A DNA stretch of 64,000 nucleotides from Macrostomum hystrix (GCA_950097015.1 CATNEN010000005.1:372001-436000); one strand, 5' to 3'. Positions 19,035 through 31,719 are shown, counted from the first letter of the stretch. The notes: generated by a model not told the origin, from the sequence alone. Program-made: numbers and translations.

Positions 19035-19985
19035 AAATAAAGAAGGGATGAGAGAGTAGATAGAAGGGATGAGAGAGTAGATAGAAGGAATGAGAGAGTA
19101 GATAGAAGGGATGAGAGAGTAGATAGAAGGGATGAGAGAGTAGATAGAAGGGATGAGAGAGTAGATTGAAGGGATGAGAGAGTAGATAGAAGGGATGAGA
19201 GAGTAGATAGAAGGGATGAGAGAGTAGATTGAAGGGATGAGAGAGTAGATAGAAGGAATGAGAGAGTAGATAGAAGGGATGAGAGAGTAGATAGAAGGGA
19301 TGAGAGAGTAGATAGAAGGGATGAGAGAGTAGATAGAAGGGATGAGAGAGTAGATTGAAGGGATGAGAGAGTAGATAGAAGGGATGAGAGAGTAGATAGA
19401 AGGGATGAGAGAGTAGATTGAAGGGATGAGAGAGTAGATAGAAGGAATGAGAGAGTAGATTGAAGGGATGAGAGAGTAGATAGAAGGAATGAGAGAGTAG
19501 ATTGAAGGGATGAGAGTAGATTGAAGGGATGAGAGAGTAGATTGAAGGGATGAGTGAGTAGATTGAAGGGATGAGTGAGTAGATAGAAGGGATAAAAGAG
19601 ATTGAAGGGATGAGAGAGTAGATTGAAGGGATGAGAGAGTAGATTGAAGGGATGAGAGAGTAGATAGAAGGAATGAGAGAGTAGATTGAAAGGATGAGAG
19701 TAGATTGAAGGGATGAGAGAGTAGATAGAAGGGATGAGTGAGTAGATTGAAGGGATGAGTGAGTAGATAGAAGGGATAAAAGAGTAGATTGAAGGGATGA
19801 GAGAGTAGATTGAAGGAATGAGAGAGTAGATTGAAGGGATAAGTGAGTAGATTGAAGGGATGAGAGAGTAGATAGAAGGGATGAGAGAGTAGATTGAAGG
19901 GATGAGAGGGTAGATTGAAGGGATGAGTGAGTAGATAGAAGGGATGAGAGAGTAGATTGAAGGGATGAGAGAGTAGATAGAAGTG
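19035..19985. repeat. 21-bp minisatellite
   Basis: About 45 copies of gatgagagagtagatagaag(g), with attgaagg and gtgagtag variants, directly downstream of the ENPP-type gene's 3' end. Confidence 0.95.
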
Positions 19986-20075
19986 AGTACCTGATTAGAG
20001 AGGATTAGAAGAGACGGGGTTTAGAAAATATGCAGCTCAATTAAGCTCCTATTAAGCCAACAAACGGGGGGGCAG

Positions 20076-20663
20076 TTAAGCAAACAAAGCATAGAAGCTA
20101 GCAAACCCGGCCAAAGTCAAGCAAAGCACGGCGGCCGGTTGATCAGCAGCTGGAGCAGCACTGGCGGCATCCATCGTTAAATAGGCCGCTTCAGGAATAT
20201 TCTTAGGACTCTGTTTATCCTCCTGCAGCAGCAGCAGCAGCAGCCGGTCATTGATTAGCTTCGGCATTGACTGGCGAATTTTCCAATCTCGATAATCTAA
20301 TCCTAGCAGATGAAGCAACAGCGGATAGAGGTCTAGAATTTCGATAGCGTCAAAGTTGAGACTGGCATTGTTAAACAGATCATAGCCGCTGTGAACTAGC
20401 GGTCCGGCAATAATTGCGGCCGTGTGCATATCCTTAGCAGCTGGATCGTAGCCGTGCCAACCCTTGGCCGGGCCGCTGCTGTATCCCGGATAGAGACGGT
20501 CGAATGTTTCAACAAAGACGCCAGGCTCGGCTAGTAGCGAAAACGGTGGCAACCGACTTGTCACTGTCGGCTGCTTGGCCGCTTTAACTAATCTGGGATA
20601 GAAACGGCTGATTATTTGGGCGTCAGTTAGCACTTCCACGTGCGGATGCTTGCTCTGCATCAG
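20076..20663 (-). CDS. ENPP: ENPP-type gene exon 4: C terminus
   Basis: 195 codons plus stop, acceptor CCATCCGCAG|, phase 0. Encodes GWHGYDPAAKDMHTAAIIAG with the last zinc His, the structural end of the catalytic domain, a Gln/Ala linker and a hydrophobic tail LCLTLAGFASFYALFA. No AATAAA was found close downstream. Confidence 0.85.
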   Translation of the reverse strand: MMQSKHPHVEVLTDAQIISRFYPRLVKAAKQPTVTSRLPPFSLLAEPGVFVETFDRLYPGYSSGPAKGWHGYDPAAKDMHTAAIIAGPLVHSGYDLFNNASLNFDAIEILDLYPLLLHLLGLDYRDWKIRQSMPKLINDRLLLLLLQEDKQSPKNIPEAAYLTMDAASAAPAADQPAAVLCLTLAGFASFYALFA

Positions 20664-23600
20664 CTGCGGATGGAAATGAACGAATGAATGCTGGACAACC
20701 TGATGCTCAGGCTCTATTACCTGACACCCTGATGCTCAGGCTCTATTACCTGAAACTCTGGAGCTCAGGCTCTATTACCTGACACTCTGGAGCTCAGGCT
20801 CTATTACCTGACACTCTGGAGCTCAGGCTCTATTACCTGACACTCTGGAGCTCAGGCTCTATTACCTGACACTCTGGAGCTCAGGCTCTATTACCAGACA
20901 CTCTGGAGCTCAGGCTCTATTACCTGACACTCTGGAGCTCAGGCTCTATTACCTGACACTCTGGAGCTCAGGCTCTATTACCTGACACTCTGGAGCTCAG
21001 GCTCTATTACCTGACACTCTGGAGCTCAGGCTCTATTACCTGACGCTGACACTCTGGAGCTCAGGCTCTATTACCTGACACTCTGGAGCTCAGGCTCTAT
21101 TAACTGACACTCTGGAGCTCAGGCTCTATTACCTGACACTCTGGAGCTCAGGCTCTATTACCTGACACTCTGGAGCTCAGGCTCTATTACCTGACACTCT
21201 GGAGCTCAGGCTCTATTACCTGACACTCTGGAGCTCAGGCTCTATTACCTGACACTCTGGAGCTCAGGCTCTATTACCTGACACTCTGGAGCTCAGGCTC
21301 TATTACCTGACACTCTGGAGCTCGAGCTCTATTACCTGACACTCTGGAGCTCAGGCTCTATTACCTGACACTCTGGAGCTCAGGCTCTATTACCTGACAC
21401 TCTGGAGCTCAGGCTCTATTACCTGACACTCTGGAGCTCAGGCTCTATTACCTGACAATCTGGAGCTCAGGCTCTATTACCTGACACTCTGGAGCTCAGG
21501 CTCTATTACCTGACACTCTGGAGCTCAGGCTCTATTACCTGACACTCTGGAGCTCAGGCTCTATTACCTGACACTCTGGAGCTCAGGCTCTATTACCTGA
21601 CACTCTGGAGCTCAGGCTCTATTACCTGACACCCTGAAGCTCAGGTTCTATCACCTGACACCCTGAAGCTCAGTTTTTGTTACCTGACACCCCGAAGCCC
21701 AGCTATACCTGACTATCTGAGACCCAGATAGGATAAGCAGGATCCCAGCCGCTCACCTGCATCATATTCCACAGGCTCTGGTTTTTTCCTGGAGCCGGCC
21801 AGACGCCGACAGCTGCGCCGACGTGCACCACCTTCAGCACATCGTTGTGCATTGCGAACAGTTCCAAGGTTGTTCGATCAACGCGGTCGATATTAGACAT
21901 GCCGTGATCGCCCATCACGGCCAAATGCGCCCCCGCGTGGGCACCCCAATCGCTGTTAACAATGCGACTCAGAGCTAGATTAATGAGAACGTCAACTTGA
22001 CGCAAAAGTAGACGCCGATTAGTAACGGAATCGGGCCCATAGCGATGTCCGCTCCAATCTAGCAGGTCAACATAAAGCACTACGAGATCAGCGTAGCCGC
22101 TTCGCATTGACTCGGCGCCTGAAATGATCAGCTTTTTGGTTGTTTTATCTGGGGATCTGGGTAAGGCTACAGTTTAATCTGAGGATCTGGGTAAGGCTAC
22201 AGTTTAATCTGAGGATCTGGTAAGGCTACAGTTTAATCTGGGGATCTGGGTAAGGCTACAGTTTAATCTGAGGATCTGGGTAAGGCTACAGTTTAATCTG
22301 AGGATCTGGTAAGGCTACAGTTTAATCTGGGGATCTGGGTAAGGCTACCGTTTAATCTGGGGATCTGGGGAAGGCTACAGTTTAATCTGGGGATCTGGGT
22401 AAGGCTACAGTTTAATCTGGGGATCTGGGTAAGGCTACAGTTTAATCTGGGGATCTGGGTAAGGCTACAGTTTTATCTGGGGATCTGGGTAAGGCTACAG
22501 TTTAATCTGGGGATCTGGGTAAGGCTACAGTTTTATCTGGGGATCTGGGTAAGGCTACAGTTTAATCTGAGGATCTGGGTAAGGCTACAGTTTAATCTGG
22601 GGATCTGGGTAAGGCTACAGTTTAATCTGAGGATCTGGGTAAGTCTGGGTAAGGCTACCGTTTAATCTGAGGATCTGTGGAAGGCTACAGTTTAATCTGA
22701 GGATCTGGGTAAGTCTGGGTAAGGCTACAGTTTAATCTGAGGATCTGGGTAACTCTGGGTAAGGCTACCGTTTAATCTGAGGATCTGTGGAAGGCTACAG
22801 TTTAATCTGGGGATCTGGGTAAGGCTACAGTTTAATCTGGGGATCTGGGTAAGGCTACAGTTTAATCTGGGGATCTGGGTAAGGCTACAGTTTAATCTGA
22901 GGATCTGGGTAAGGCTACAGTTTAATCTGGGGATCTGGGTAAGGCTACAGCTTTATCTGGGGATCAGGGGAAGGCTACAGTTTAATCTGGGGATCTGGGT
23001 AAGGCTACAGCTTTATCTGGGGATCAGGGGAAGGCTACAGTTTAATCTGGGGATCTGGGTAAGGCTACAGCTTTATCTGGGGATCAGGGGAAGGCTACAG
23101 TTTAATCTGGGGATCTGGGTAAGGCTACAGTTTAATCTGGGGATCTGGTTAAGGCTACAGTTTAATCTGAGGATTTGGTTAATGCTACCGTTTAATCTGG
23201 GGATCTGGAGAAGGCTACAGTTTAATCTGAGGATCTGGGTAAGGCTACAGTTTAATCTGGGGATCAGGGGAAGGCTACAGTTTAATCTGGGGATCTGGGT
23301 AAGGCTACAGTTTAATCTGGGGATCTGGTTAAGGCTACAGTTTTATCTGGGGATCTGGGTAAGGCTACAGTTTAATCTGGGGATCTGGGTAAGGCTACAG
23401 TTTAATCTGGGGATCTGGGTAAGGCTACAGTTTTATCTGGGGATCTGGGTAAGGCTACAGTTTAATCTGGGGATCTGGGTAAGGCTACAGTTTTATCTGG
23501 GGATCTGGGTAAGGCTACAGTTTAATCTGAGGATCTGGGTAAGGCTACAGTTTAATCTGGGGATCTGGGTAAGGCTACAGTTTAATCTGAGGATCTGGGT

Positions 23601-26600
23601 AAGTCTGGGTAAGGCTACCGTTTAATCTGAGGATCTGTGGAAGGCTACAGCTTTATCTGGGGATCAGGGGAAGGCTACAGTTTAATCTGGGGATCTGGGT
23701 AAGGCTACAGCTTTATCTGGGGATCAGGGGAAGGCTACAGTTTAATCTGGGGATCTGGGTAAGGCTACAGTTTAATCTGGGGATCTGGTTAAGGCTACAG
23801 TTTAATCTGAGGATTTGGTTAATGCTACCGTTTAATCTGGGGATCTGGAGAAGGCTACAGTTTAATCTGAGGATCTGGGTAAGGCTACAGTTTAATCTGG
23901 GGATCAGGGGAAGGCTACAGTTTAATCTGGGGATCTGGGTAAGGCTACAGTTTAATCTGGGGATCTGGTTAAGGCTACAGTTTTATCTGGGGATCTGGGT
24001 AAGGCTACAGTTTAATCTGGGGATCTGGGTAAGGCTACAGTTTAATCTGGGGATCTGGGTAAGGCTACAGTTTTATCTGGGGATCTGGGTAAGGCTACAG
24101 TTTAATCTGGGGATCTGGGTAAGGCTACAGTTTTATCTGGGGATCTGGGTAAGGCTACAGTTTAATCTGAGGATCTGGGTAAGGCTACAGTTTAATCTGG
24201 GGATCTGGGTAAGGCTACAGTTTAATCTGAGGATCTGGGTAAGTCTGGGTAAGGCTACCGTTTAATCTGAGGATCTGTGGAAGGCTACAGTTTAATCTGA
24301 GGATCTGGGTAAGTCTGGGTAAGGCTACAGTTTAATCTGAGGATCTGGGTAACTCTGGGTAAGGCTACCGTTTAATCTGAGGATCTGTGGAAGGCTACAG
24401 TTTAATCTGGGGATCTGGGTAAGGCTACAGTTTAATCTGGGGATCTGGGTAAGGCTACAGTTTAATCTGAGGATCTGGGTAAGGCTACAGTTTAATCTGG
24501 GGATCTGGGTAAGGCTACAGCTTTATCTGGGGATCAGGGGAAGGCTACAGTTTAATCTGGGGATCTGGGTAAGGCTACAGCTTTATCTGGGGATCAGGGG
24601 AAGGCTACAGTTTAATCTGGGGATCTGGGTAAGGCTACAGCTTTATCTGGGGATCAGGGGAAGGCTACAGTTTAATCTGGGGATCTGGGTAAGGCTACAG
24701 TTTAATCTGGGGATCTGGTTAAGGCTACAGTTTAATCTGAGGATTTGGTTAATGCTACCGTTTAATCTGGGGATCTGGAGAAGGCTACAGTTTAATCTGA
24801 GGATCTGGGTAAGGCTACAGTTTAATCTGGGGATCAGGGGAAGGCTACAGTTTAATCTGGGGATCTGGGTAAGGCTACAGTTTAATCTGGGGATCTGGTT
24901 AAGGCTACAGTTTTATCTGGGGATCTGGGTAAGGCTACAGTTTAATCTGAGGATCTGGGTAAGGCTACAGTTTAATCTGGGGATCTGGTTAAGGCTACAG
25001 TTTAATCTGAGGATTTGGTTAATGCTACAGTTTAATCTGGGGATCTGGAGAAGGCTACAGTTTAATCTGAGGATCTGGGTAAGGCTACAGTTTAATCTGG
25101 GGATCAGGGGAAGGCTACAGTTTAATCTGGGGATCTGGGTAAGGCTACAGTTTAATCTGGGGATCTGGTTAAGGCTACAGTTTTATCTGGGGATCTGGGT
25201 AAGGCTACAGTTTAATCTGATGATCTGGGTAAGGCTACAGTTTAATCTGGGGATCTGGTTAAGGCTACAGTTTAATCTGAGGATTTGGTTAATGCTACAG
25301 TTTAATCTGGGGATCTGGAGAAGGCTACAGTTTAATCTGAGGATCTGGGTAAGGCTACAGTTTAATCTGGGGATCAGGGGAAGGCTACAGTTTAATCTGG
25401 GGATCTGGGTAAGGCTACAGTTTAATCTGGGGATCTGGTTAAGGCTACAGTTTTATCTGGGGATCTGGGTAAGGCTACAGTTTAATCTGAGGATCTGGGT
25501 AAGGCTACAGTTTAATCTGGGGATCTGGTTAAGGCTACAGTTTAATCTGAGGATTTGGTTAATGCTACAGTTTAATCTGGGGATCTGGAGAAGGCTACAG
25601 TTTAATCTGAGGATTTGGTTAATCCTACCGTTTAATCTGGGGATCTGTGGAAGGCTACAGTTTAATCTGGGGATCTAGGTAAGGCTACAGTTTAATCTGG
25701 GGATCTGGGTAAGACTACAGTTTAATCTGGGGATCTGGGTAAGGCTACAGTTTAATCTGGGGATCTGGGTAAGACTACAGTTTTATCTGGGGATCTGTTG
25801 AAGGCTACAGTTTAATCTGGGGATCTGGGTAAGGCTACAGTTTAATCTGGGGATCTGGGTAAGGCTACAGTTTAATCTGGGGATCTGGGTAAGACTACAG
25901 TTTTATCTGGGGATCTGTGGAAGGCTACAGTTTAATCTGGGGATCTGGGTAAGGCTACAGTTTAATCTGGGGATCTGGGTAAGGCTACAGTTTAATCTGG
26001 GGATCTGGGTAAGGCAACAGTTAAGTCGGACAATTTGATTAATCTAAAAAACTCACCTTCTAATAGTGCAGATTTTACCTCCTCCAAAGGTGCTAGGCTT
26101 CGATAAGGCCTAGCGCAAACCGTTGAAGTCTTGTCCATTCCAGCATTGTGGGAGCCGGTTCCCCCGCAACCTGGCAGATAGTACAACAGACTGCGTCTGC
26201 CAACTTTTGCTAAACTGTCCCACAATGGTTCGATGCCCAATTCAGTGTGAAGATGAGACATGAGACCCGGCGAACTCTTATTAAATGTTACATTTAATAA
26301 CGGATCGTAGTTCTCGTTTCCAATTAGACCGTGATGAAGAGGGTAGACGCCTAAATATATTTGTTTAGATAAAAACGTTAACTTTGTTATTTAATCCATA
26401 GATAAGAACTCTCATTAGGCCATAGATAAGCACACTTATTAGGCCATAGATAAGTACTCTCATTAGGCCATAGATAAGCACACTTATTAGGCAATACATA
26501 AGCACACTTATTTGGCCATAGATAAGCACACTTATTTGGCCATAGATAAGTACTCTCATTAGGCCATAGATAAGCACACTTATTAGGCCATACATAAGCA

Positions 26601-27005
26601 CACTTATTTGGCCATAGATAAGCACACTTGTTTGGCCATAGATAAGCACACTTATTTGGCCATAGATAAGCACACTTATTTGGCCATAGATAAGCACACT
26701 TATTAACACATAAACAACAACTCACCAGTGAATATAGAGTAGATATTGGGCAGGCACAAGCTGGGATAAACTGGTCTCAATGGGATAATAGAGGCTCCTT
26801 GTTTTCGCAGTCGACTAAATCCTGTCAGGCCGTCATCCAACGGATAATCCCAGCGAAGTCCATCTAGCAGCATGACAAATAGTGGTGCCGGAGTAGCAGC
26901 CGGTAGCTTCTTCGCAGCTGTTGCATGGAAACTGCCTAGCAACCAACAACAGGCTAGTAGAAGGAAATATTCAATGTTAGAAAAAGCCAGCTGTTTGCGA
27001 AGCAT
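20076..27005 (-). CDS. ENPP: ENPP-type ectonucleotide pyrophosphatase/phosphodiesterase, 4 exons, Cys at nucleophile site
   Basis: Exons 27005-26726, 26350-26057, 22118-21709 and 20663-20076 join in phase (523 residues). Residues 1-30 are a signal peptide and the hydrophobic C-terminal tail (about 500-523) suggests a GPI anchor or membrane tail, so the enzyme should act at the cell surface. The two-zinc site of the ENPP family is complete: Asp48 (LLDGLRWDY), Asp212 and His216 (DWSGHRYGPD), Asp262 and His263 (GDHGM), His398 (WHGYDP). The catalytic Thr or Ser, expected in a P-T-K-T-F-P-N-type stretch, is Cys84 in PSLCLPNIYS. Known members hydrolyse nucleotide or phospholipid phosphodiesters; the substrate is not readable here. 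The short single-domain form lacks the nuclease-like C-terminal region of ENPP1-3. Introns 1-3 are filled with three different minisatellites. Confidence 0.88.
20695..21707. repeat. 29-bp minisatellite in ENPP intron 3
   Basis: About 34 copies of a unit with tacctgacactctggagctc + aggctctat. On the gene's sense strand each copy carries TCAG|GTAATAG, and the first degenerate copy overlaps the true donor of exon 3 (TCAG|GTATAG). Confidence 0.95.
21709..22118 (-). CDS. ENPP: ENPP-type gene exon 3: metal ligands
   Basis: 410 nt, phase 1 in and 0 out, acceptor TCATTTCAG|, donor AGTCAG|GTATAG. Encodes LYVDLLDWSGHRYGPDS and LAVMGDHGMSN. The 29-bp array of the next intron begins right at this donor. 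Confidence 0.88.
22145..26020. repeat. 30-bp minisatellite with higher-order structure, ENPP intron 2
   Basis: About 129 copies of a 30-bp unit (aaggctacagtttaatctgg + ggatctgggt) over 3.9 kb. Blocks recur: a 147-codon open stretch at 23182-23625 is repeated with identical translation at 23822-24265 and in part from 24752. A 10-bp insert aagtctgggt marks the blocks. The long open frames are shadows because one frame of the unit has no stop. Confidence 0.97.
26057..26350 (-). CDS. ENPP: ENPP-type gene exon 2
   Basis: 294 nt, phase 1 in and out, acceptor ATATTTAG|, donor GAAG|GTGAGT. Encodes GVYPLHHGLIGNENYDP, the family's G-x-Y-P-x-x-H-G segment after the nucleophile, and EPLWDSLAKVGRRSLLYYLP. 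Confidence 0.88.
26395..26705. repeat. 23-bp minisatellite in ENPP intron 1
   Basis: About 14 copies around ggccatagataagcacactt(att). Minus-strand open frames through it are shadows. Confidence 0.95.
26726..27005 (-). CDS. ENPP: ENPP-type gene exon 1: signal peptide and nucleophile region
   Basis: 93 codons plus one base, donor ACTG|GTGAGT. Contains the signal peptide, LFVMLLDGLRWDY with metal-ligand Asp48, and RPVYPSLCLPNIYSIFT with Cys84 where ENPPs have Thr or Ser. Confidence 0.88.
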
Positions 27006-27455
27006 TTAAGATCAAATCGATCCCTTTTAAACCGTTAGGGATCAATGTTAGGACGCGAATATCTGAAAAGATCGAAAATTGAAAGAGAAAAAACTTTTGC
27101 TAAGCAAAGCTAATATACAGACACTCAGCAGACACATAAAACTTGCTACAAGCAAACTTGCTATCATATAAATAAAATCGATTCCATATAAATTTCTTTT
27201 CAACACCAGTCGATAACACTGAAAATAAGACAATATCTCATATCACAGCGATATAGCGAAACTGTAACTTTTTCTTAGCAAAATATTATTGCTTATAATC
27301 CTACTATACACTTGCTAGGCAAAATAAATGGCTTGACAAACGCTGGCGCCTATAGAACCAAGGAACGATAAAAACCCTTGATGCAATTCTAACCACGAGT
27401 ATTGAAGCATTTCTCGAGATAAGGCTAATTTTAATTTTAGCAGTCAGACGTTGTA
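27006..27455. promoter_or_regulatory. Probable 5' flank of the ENPP-type gene
   Basis: About 450 bp between the start codon and the large array to the right. No clear TATA or other motif identified. The promoter is inferred only from position. Confidence 0.3.
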
Positions 27456-27469
27456 ATGATAGCTTGGGT

Positions 27470-30400
27470 TTTGCCTGTGATTCTTGCCGCTACGATTCCT
27501 GCTGCGATTCCTGATGCAATTCTAACTACGATTCTAGCTGCGATTCTAGCTACGATTCCTGCTCCGATTCTAACTACAATTGCTTCTACGATTCCTGCTA
27601 CGATTCCTGATGCGATTCTAACTACGATTCTAGCTGCGATTCCAGCTACGATTCTAGAGCTACGATTCCTGCTCCGATTCTAGCTACAATTGCTGCTGCG
27701 GTTCTAGAGCTACGATTCCTACCGCAATTATAGAGCTACGATTCCTGCTGTGATTCTAGAGCTACGATTCCTGCTGCGATTCTAACTACGATTCTAGCTA
27801 CGATTCTAGAGCTACGATTCCTGCTCCGATTCTAACTACAATTGCTGCTACGATTCCTGATGCGATTCTAACTACGATTCCTGCTGCGATTCTAGAGCTA
27901 CGATTCCTGCTGCGATTCTAGAGCTACGATTCCTGATTCGATTCTAACTACGATTCTAGCTGCGATTCCAGCTACTAGAGCTACTAAATCTAGAGCTACG
28001 ATTCCTGCTCCGATTCTAACTACAATTGCTGCTACGATTCCTGATGCGATTCTAACTACGATTCCTGCTGCGATTCTAGAGCTACGATTCCTGTTGCGAT
28101 TCTAGAGCTACGATTCCTGCTGCGATTCTAGGGCTACGATTCCTGCTGCGATTCTAGAGCTACGATTCCTGATTCGATTCTAACTACGATTCTAGCTGCG
28201 ATTCCAGCTACGATTCTAGCTGCGATTCTAGAGCTACGATTCCTGATTCGATTCTAACTACGATTCTAGCTGCGATTCCAGCTACGATTCTAGCTGCGAT
28301 TCTAGAGCTACGATTCCTGCTCCGATTCTAGAGCTACGATTCCTGATGCGATTCTAACTACGATTCTAGCTGCGATTCTAGCTACGATTCTAGAGCTACG
28401 GTTCCTGCTCCGATTCTAGCTACAACTGCTGCTGCGATTCTAGAGCTACGATTCCTACTGCGATTCTAGAGCTACGATTCCTGCTACGATTCCTGATGCG
28501 ATTCTAACTACGATTCTAGCTGCGATTCCAGCTACGATTCTAGAGCTACGATTCCTGCTCCGATTCTAGCTACAATTGCTGCTGCGGTTCTAGAGCTACG
28601 ATTCCTACCGCAATTATAAAGCTACGATTCCTGCTGCGATTCTAACTACGATTCTAGCTACGATTCTAGAGCTACGATTCCTGCTCCGATTCTAACTACA
28701 ATTGCTGCTACGATTCCTGATGCGATTCTAACTACGATTCCTGCTGCGATTCTAGAGCTACGATTCCTGCTGCGATTCTAGAGCTACGATTCCTGATTCG
28801 ATTCTAACTACGATTCTAGCTGCGATTCCAGCTACTAGAGCTACTAAATCTAGAGCTACGATTCCTGCTCCGATTCTAACTACAATTGCTGCTACGATTC
28901 CTGCTGCGATTCTAGAGCTACGATTCCTGTTGCGATTCTAGAGCTACGATTCCTGCTGCGATTCTAGGGCTACGATTCCTGCTGCGATTCTAGAGCTACG
29001 ATTCCTGATTCGATTCTAACTACGATTCTAGCTGCGATTCCAGCTACGATTCTAGCTGCGATTCTAGAGCTACGATTCCTGATTCGATTCTAACTACGAT
29101 TCTAGCTGCGATTCCAGCTACGATTCTAGCTGCGATTCTAGAGCTACGATTCCTGCTCCGATTCTAGAGCTACGATTCCTGATGCGATTCTAACTACGAT
29201 TCTAGCTGCGATTCTAGCTACGATTCTAGAGCTACGGTTCCTGCTCCGATTCTAGCTACAACTGCTGCTGCGATTCTAGAGCTACGATTCCTACTGCGAT
29301 TCTAGAGCTACGATTCCTGCTACGATTCTAGAGCTACGATTCCTGCTCCGATTCTAACTACAATTGCTGCTACGATTCCTGATGCGATTCTAACTACGAT
29401 TCCTGCTGCGATTCTAGAGCTACGATTCCTGCTGCGATTCTAGAGCTACGATTCCTGATTCGATTCTAACTACGATTCTAGCTGCGATTCCAGCTACTAG
29501 AGCTACTAAATCTAGAGCTACGATTCCTGCTCCGATTCTAACTACAATTGCTGCTACGATTCCTGATGCGATTCTAACTACGATTCCTGCTGCGATTCTA
29601 GAGCTACGATTCCTGTTGCGATTCTAGAGCTACGATTCCTGCTGCGATTCTAGGGCTACGATTCCTGCTGCGATTCTAGAGCTACGATTCCTGATTCGAT
29701 TCTAACTACGATTCTAGCTGCGATTCCAGCTACGATTCTAGCTGCGATTCTAGAGCTACGATTCCTGATTCGATTCTAACTACGATTCTAGCTGCGATTC
29801 CAGCTACGATTCTAGCTGCGATTCTAGAGCTACGATTCCTGCTCCGATTCTAGAGCTACGATTCCTGATGCGATTCTAACTACGATTCTAGCTGCGATTC
29901 TAGCTACGATTCTAGAGCTACGGTTCCTGCTCCGATTCTAGCTACAACTGCTGCTGCGATTCTAGAGCTACGATTCCTACTGCGATTCTAGAGCTACGAT
30001 TCCTGCTACGATTCTAGAGCTACGATTCCTGCTCCGATTCTAACTACAATTGCTGCTACGATTCCTGATGCGATTCTAACTACGATTCCTGCTGCGATTC
30101 TAGAGCTACGATTCCTGCTGCGATTCTAGAGCTACGATTCCTGATTCGATTCTAACTACGATTCTAGCTGCGATTCCAGCTACTAGAGCTACTAAATCTA
30201 GAGCTACGATTCCTGCTCCGATTCTAGAGCTACGATTCCTGATGCGATTCTAACTACGATTCTAGCTGCGATTCTAGCTACGATTCTAGAGCTACGGTTC
30301 CTGCTCCGATTCTAGCTACAACTGCTGCTGCGATTCTAGAGCTACGATTCCTACTGCGATTCTAGAGCTACGATTCCTACTGCGATTCTAGAGCTACGAT

Positions 30401-30500
30401 TCCTGCTACGATTCTAGAGCTACGATTCCTGCTACGATTCTAGAGCTACGATTCTAGCTGCGATTCTAGAGCTACGATTCTAGAGCTACGATTATAGCTA
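27470..30500. repeat. 3-kb higher-order array of ctacgattc-type 12-bp units
   Basis: Short units (ctacgattctag, ctgcgattccag, agctacgattcctg) are combined into long blocks. The marker actagagctactaaatc recurs at about 27973, 28833, 29494 and 30180, giving blocks of about 0.66-0.86 kb. The array lies between the ENPP and coronin genes, outside either. Confidence 0.95.
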
Positions 30501-31718
30501 AAAATTGTGCATCTAGACTTCAGTCTTTTAACTTTAATAAAGAGATGAGTAATAAAACTTACTAAACTTAGAAAATGAGTAAAAATCTGGCAAAGTTGCA
30601 ACTGGCCAAATTAATAATAGGTAGTCCATGTGTTTAATATATTTTCTAACAATTTCGTATTACTCGTCAATGATACTGAAGAGCTGGATTTGTAAATCCG
30701 GTTAAACAATTATTTAATATATCTTTATCTATAATAGGGAATCAGACGAAAACTTATTAAATATAATATTACAAAACACCTTTGGACCTGAATACAACAG
30801 GACGTGCATACTGTGGCATGGGCATACAATGTGTCTTATTTCAATTTGTATACTTTATACATTCAGTGGTATAAAGAACACGTTGGCAATTTGAAAATAA
30901 AAAACAGACCCACACAGATACTAATAAGCAAATAAACAAACTTCAACAATAGTCCTTAAAGTGGCTGCATGATTAAAAAGCTACAATACAAGCCAATGAT
31001 CTAGTGTCTACTTATATCAGTAGGTACAATTTTATTAAAAACGCTACCGAAGCGCATATTCTCAGAAAACAAAAAAAAACTGTATATCGTCTCAATACTA
31101 CTTAAAGTAAAAATATTAGAAAATTATGTAATTTTTTGGTCAATATTAAACAACGGGTAAGATTAAGTAAAGGAATAAAACAATATAGTTTAAGTAGGCC
31201 GGCTTCAAAACTGGGACAAAAAGGACGACAGAAATTGTCGTACAATGGTCTGGACTGGCCGAATTGAAAAAAAAACAACGGAAAGCCTCGTAGAAAAAAA
31301 CGAATATTCTTAAGCTACAATCATGGACAAATTGGGAGGGGTAATGGAAAAAAAATTTACGATTTTTACCGAATAAACATTTATAATAAATTATTTTCAT
31401 TTGTGTAAAAATAGAATATTATGGAAAAAATCTGCATATATTAGAAATGGAACAACAGGGCAAAAAAGGATTAAAACAAAACACTTGGAATTGGTTGAAG
31501 TAAAACAAAACAATAAGTGGTCGCTTGCGTCTTAACAAAATCAATGGAATTGTTGATTTTCAAAAAAATCGATTAAGTTGAAATCGCCGATTAAAAAATG
31601 CCCGAAACACAGTTTTAACAGGCAAGCGGAACACAGTCTGTAGCAAATGACACACGTGGATGAAATATTGTTTGTTGGAAAATGTACTTTTATAAGCAAT
31701 AGACTTTTAGTTTTATAA
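30501..31718. other. Intergenic AT-rich DNA
   Basis: No gene, mobile element or array recognised. Confidence 0.5.
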
Positions 31719-31719
31719 G

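Noticed and set aside
23182-25678. Long plus-strand open frames (147, 147 and 308 codons) of LQFNLGIWVR-type repeats
   Set aside because: They are the stop-free frame of the 30-bp minisatellite in an intron of a minus-strand gene, with no splice or start support.
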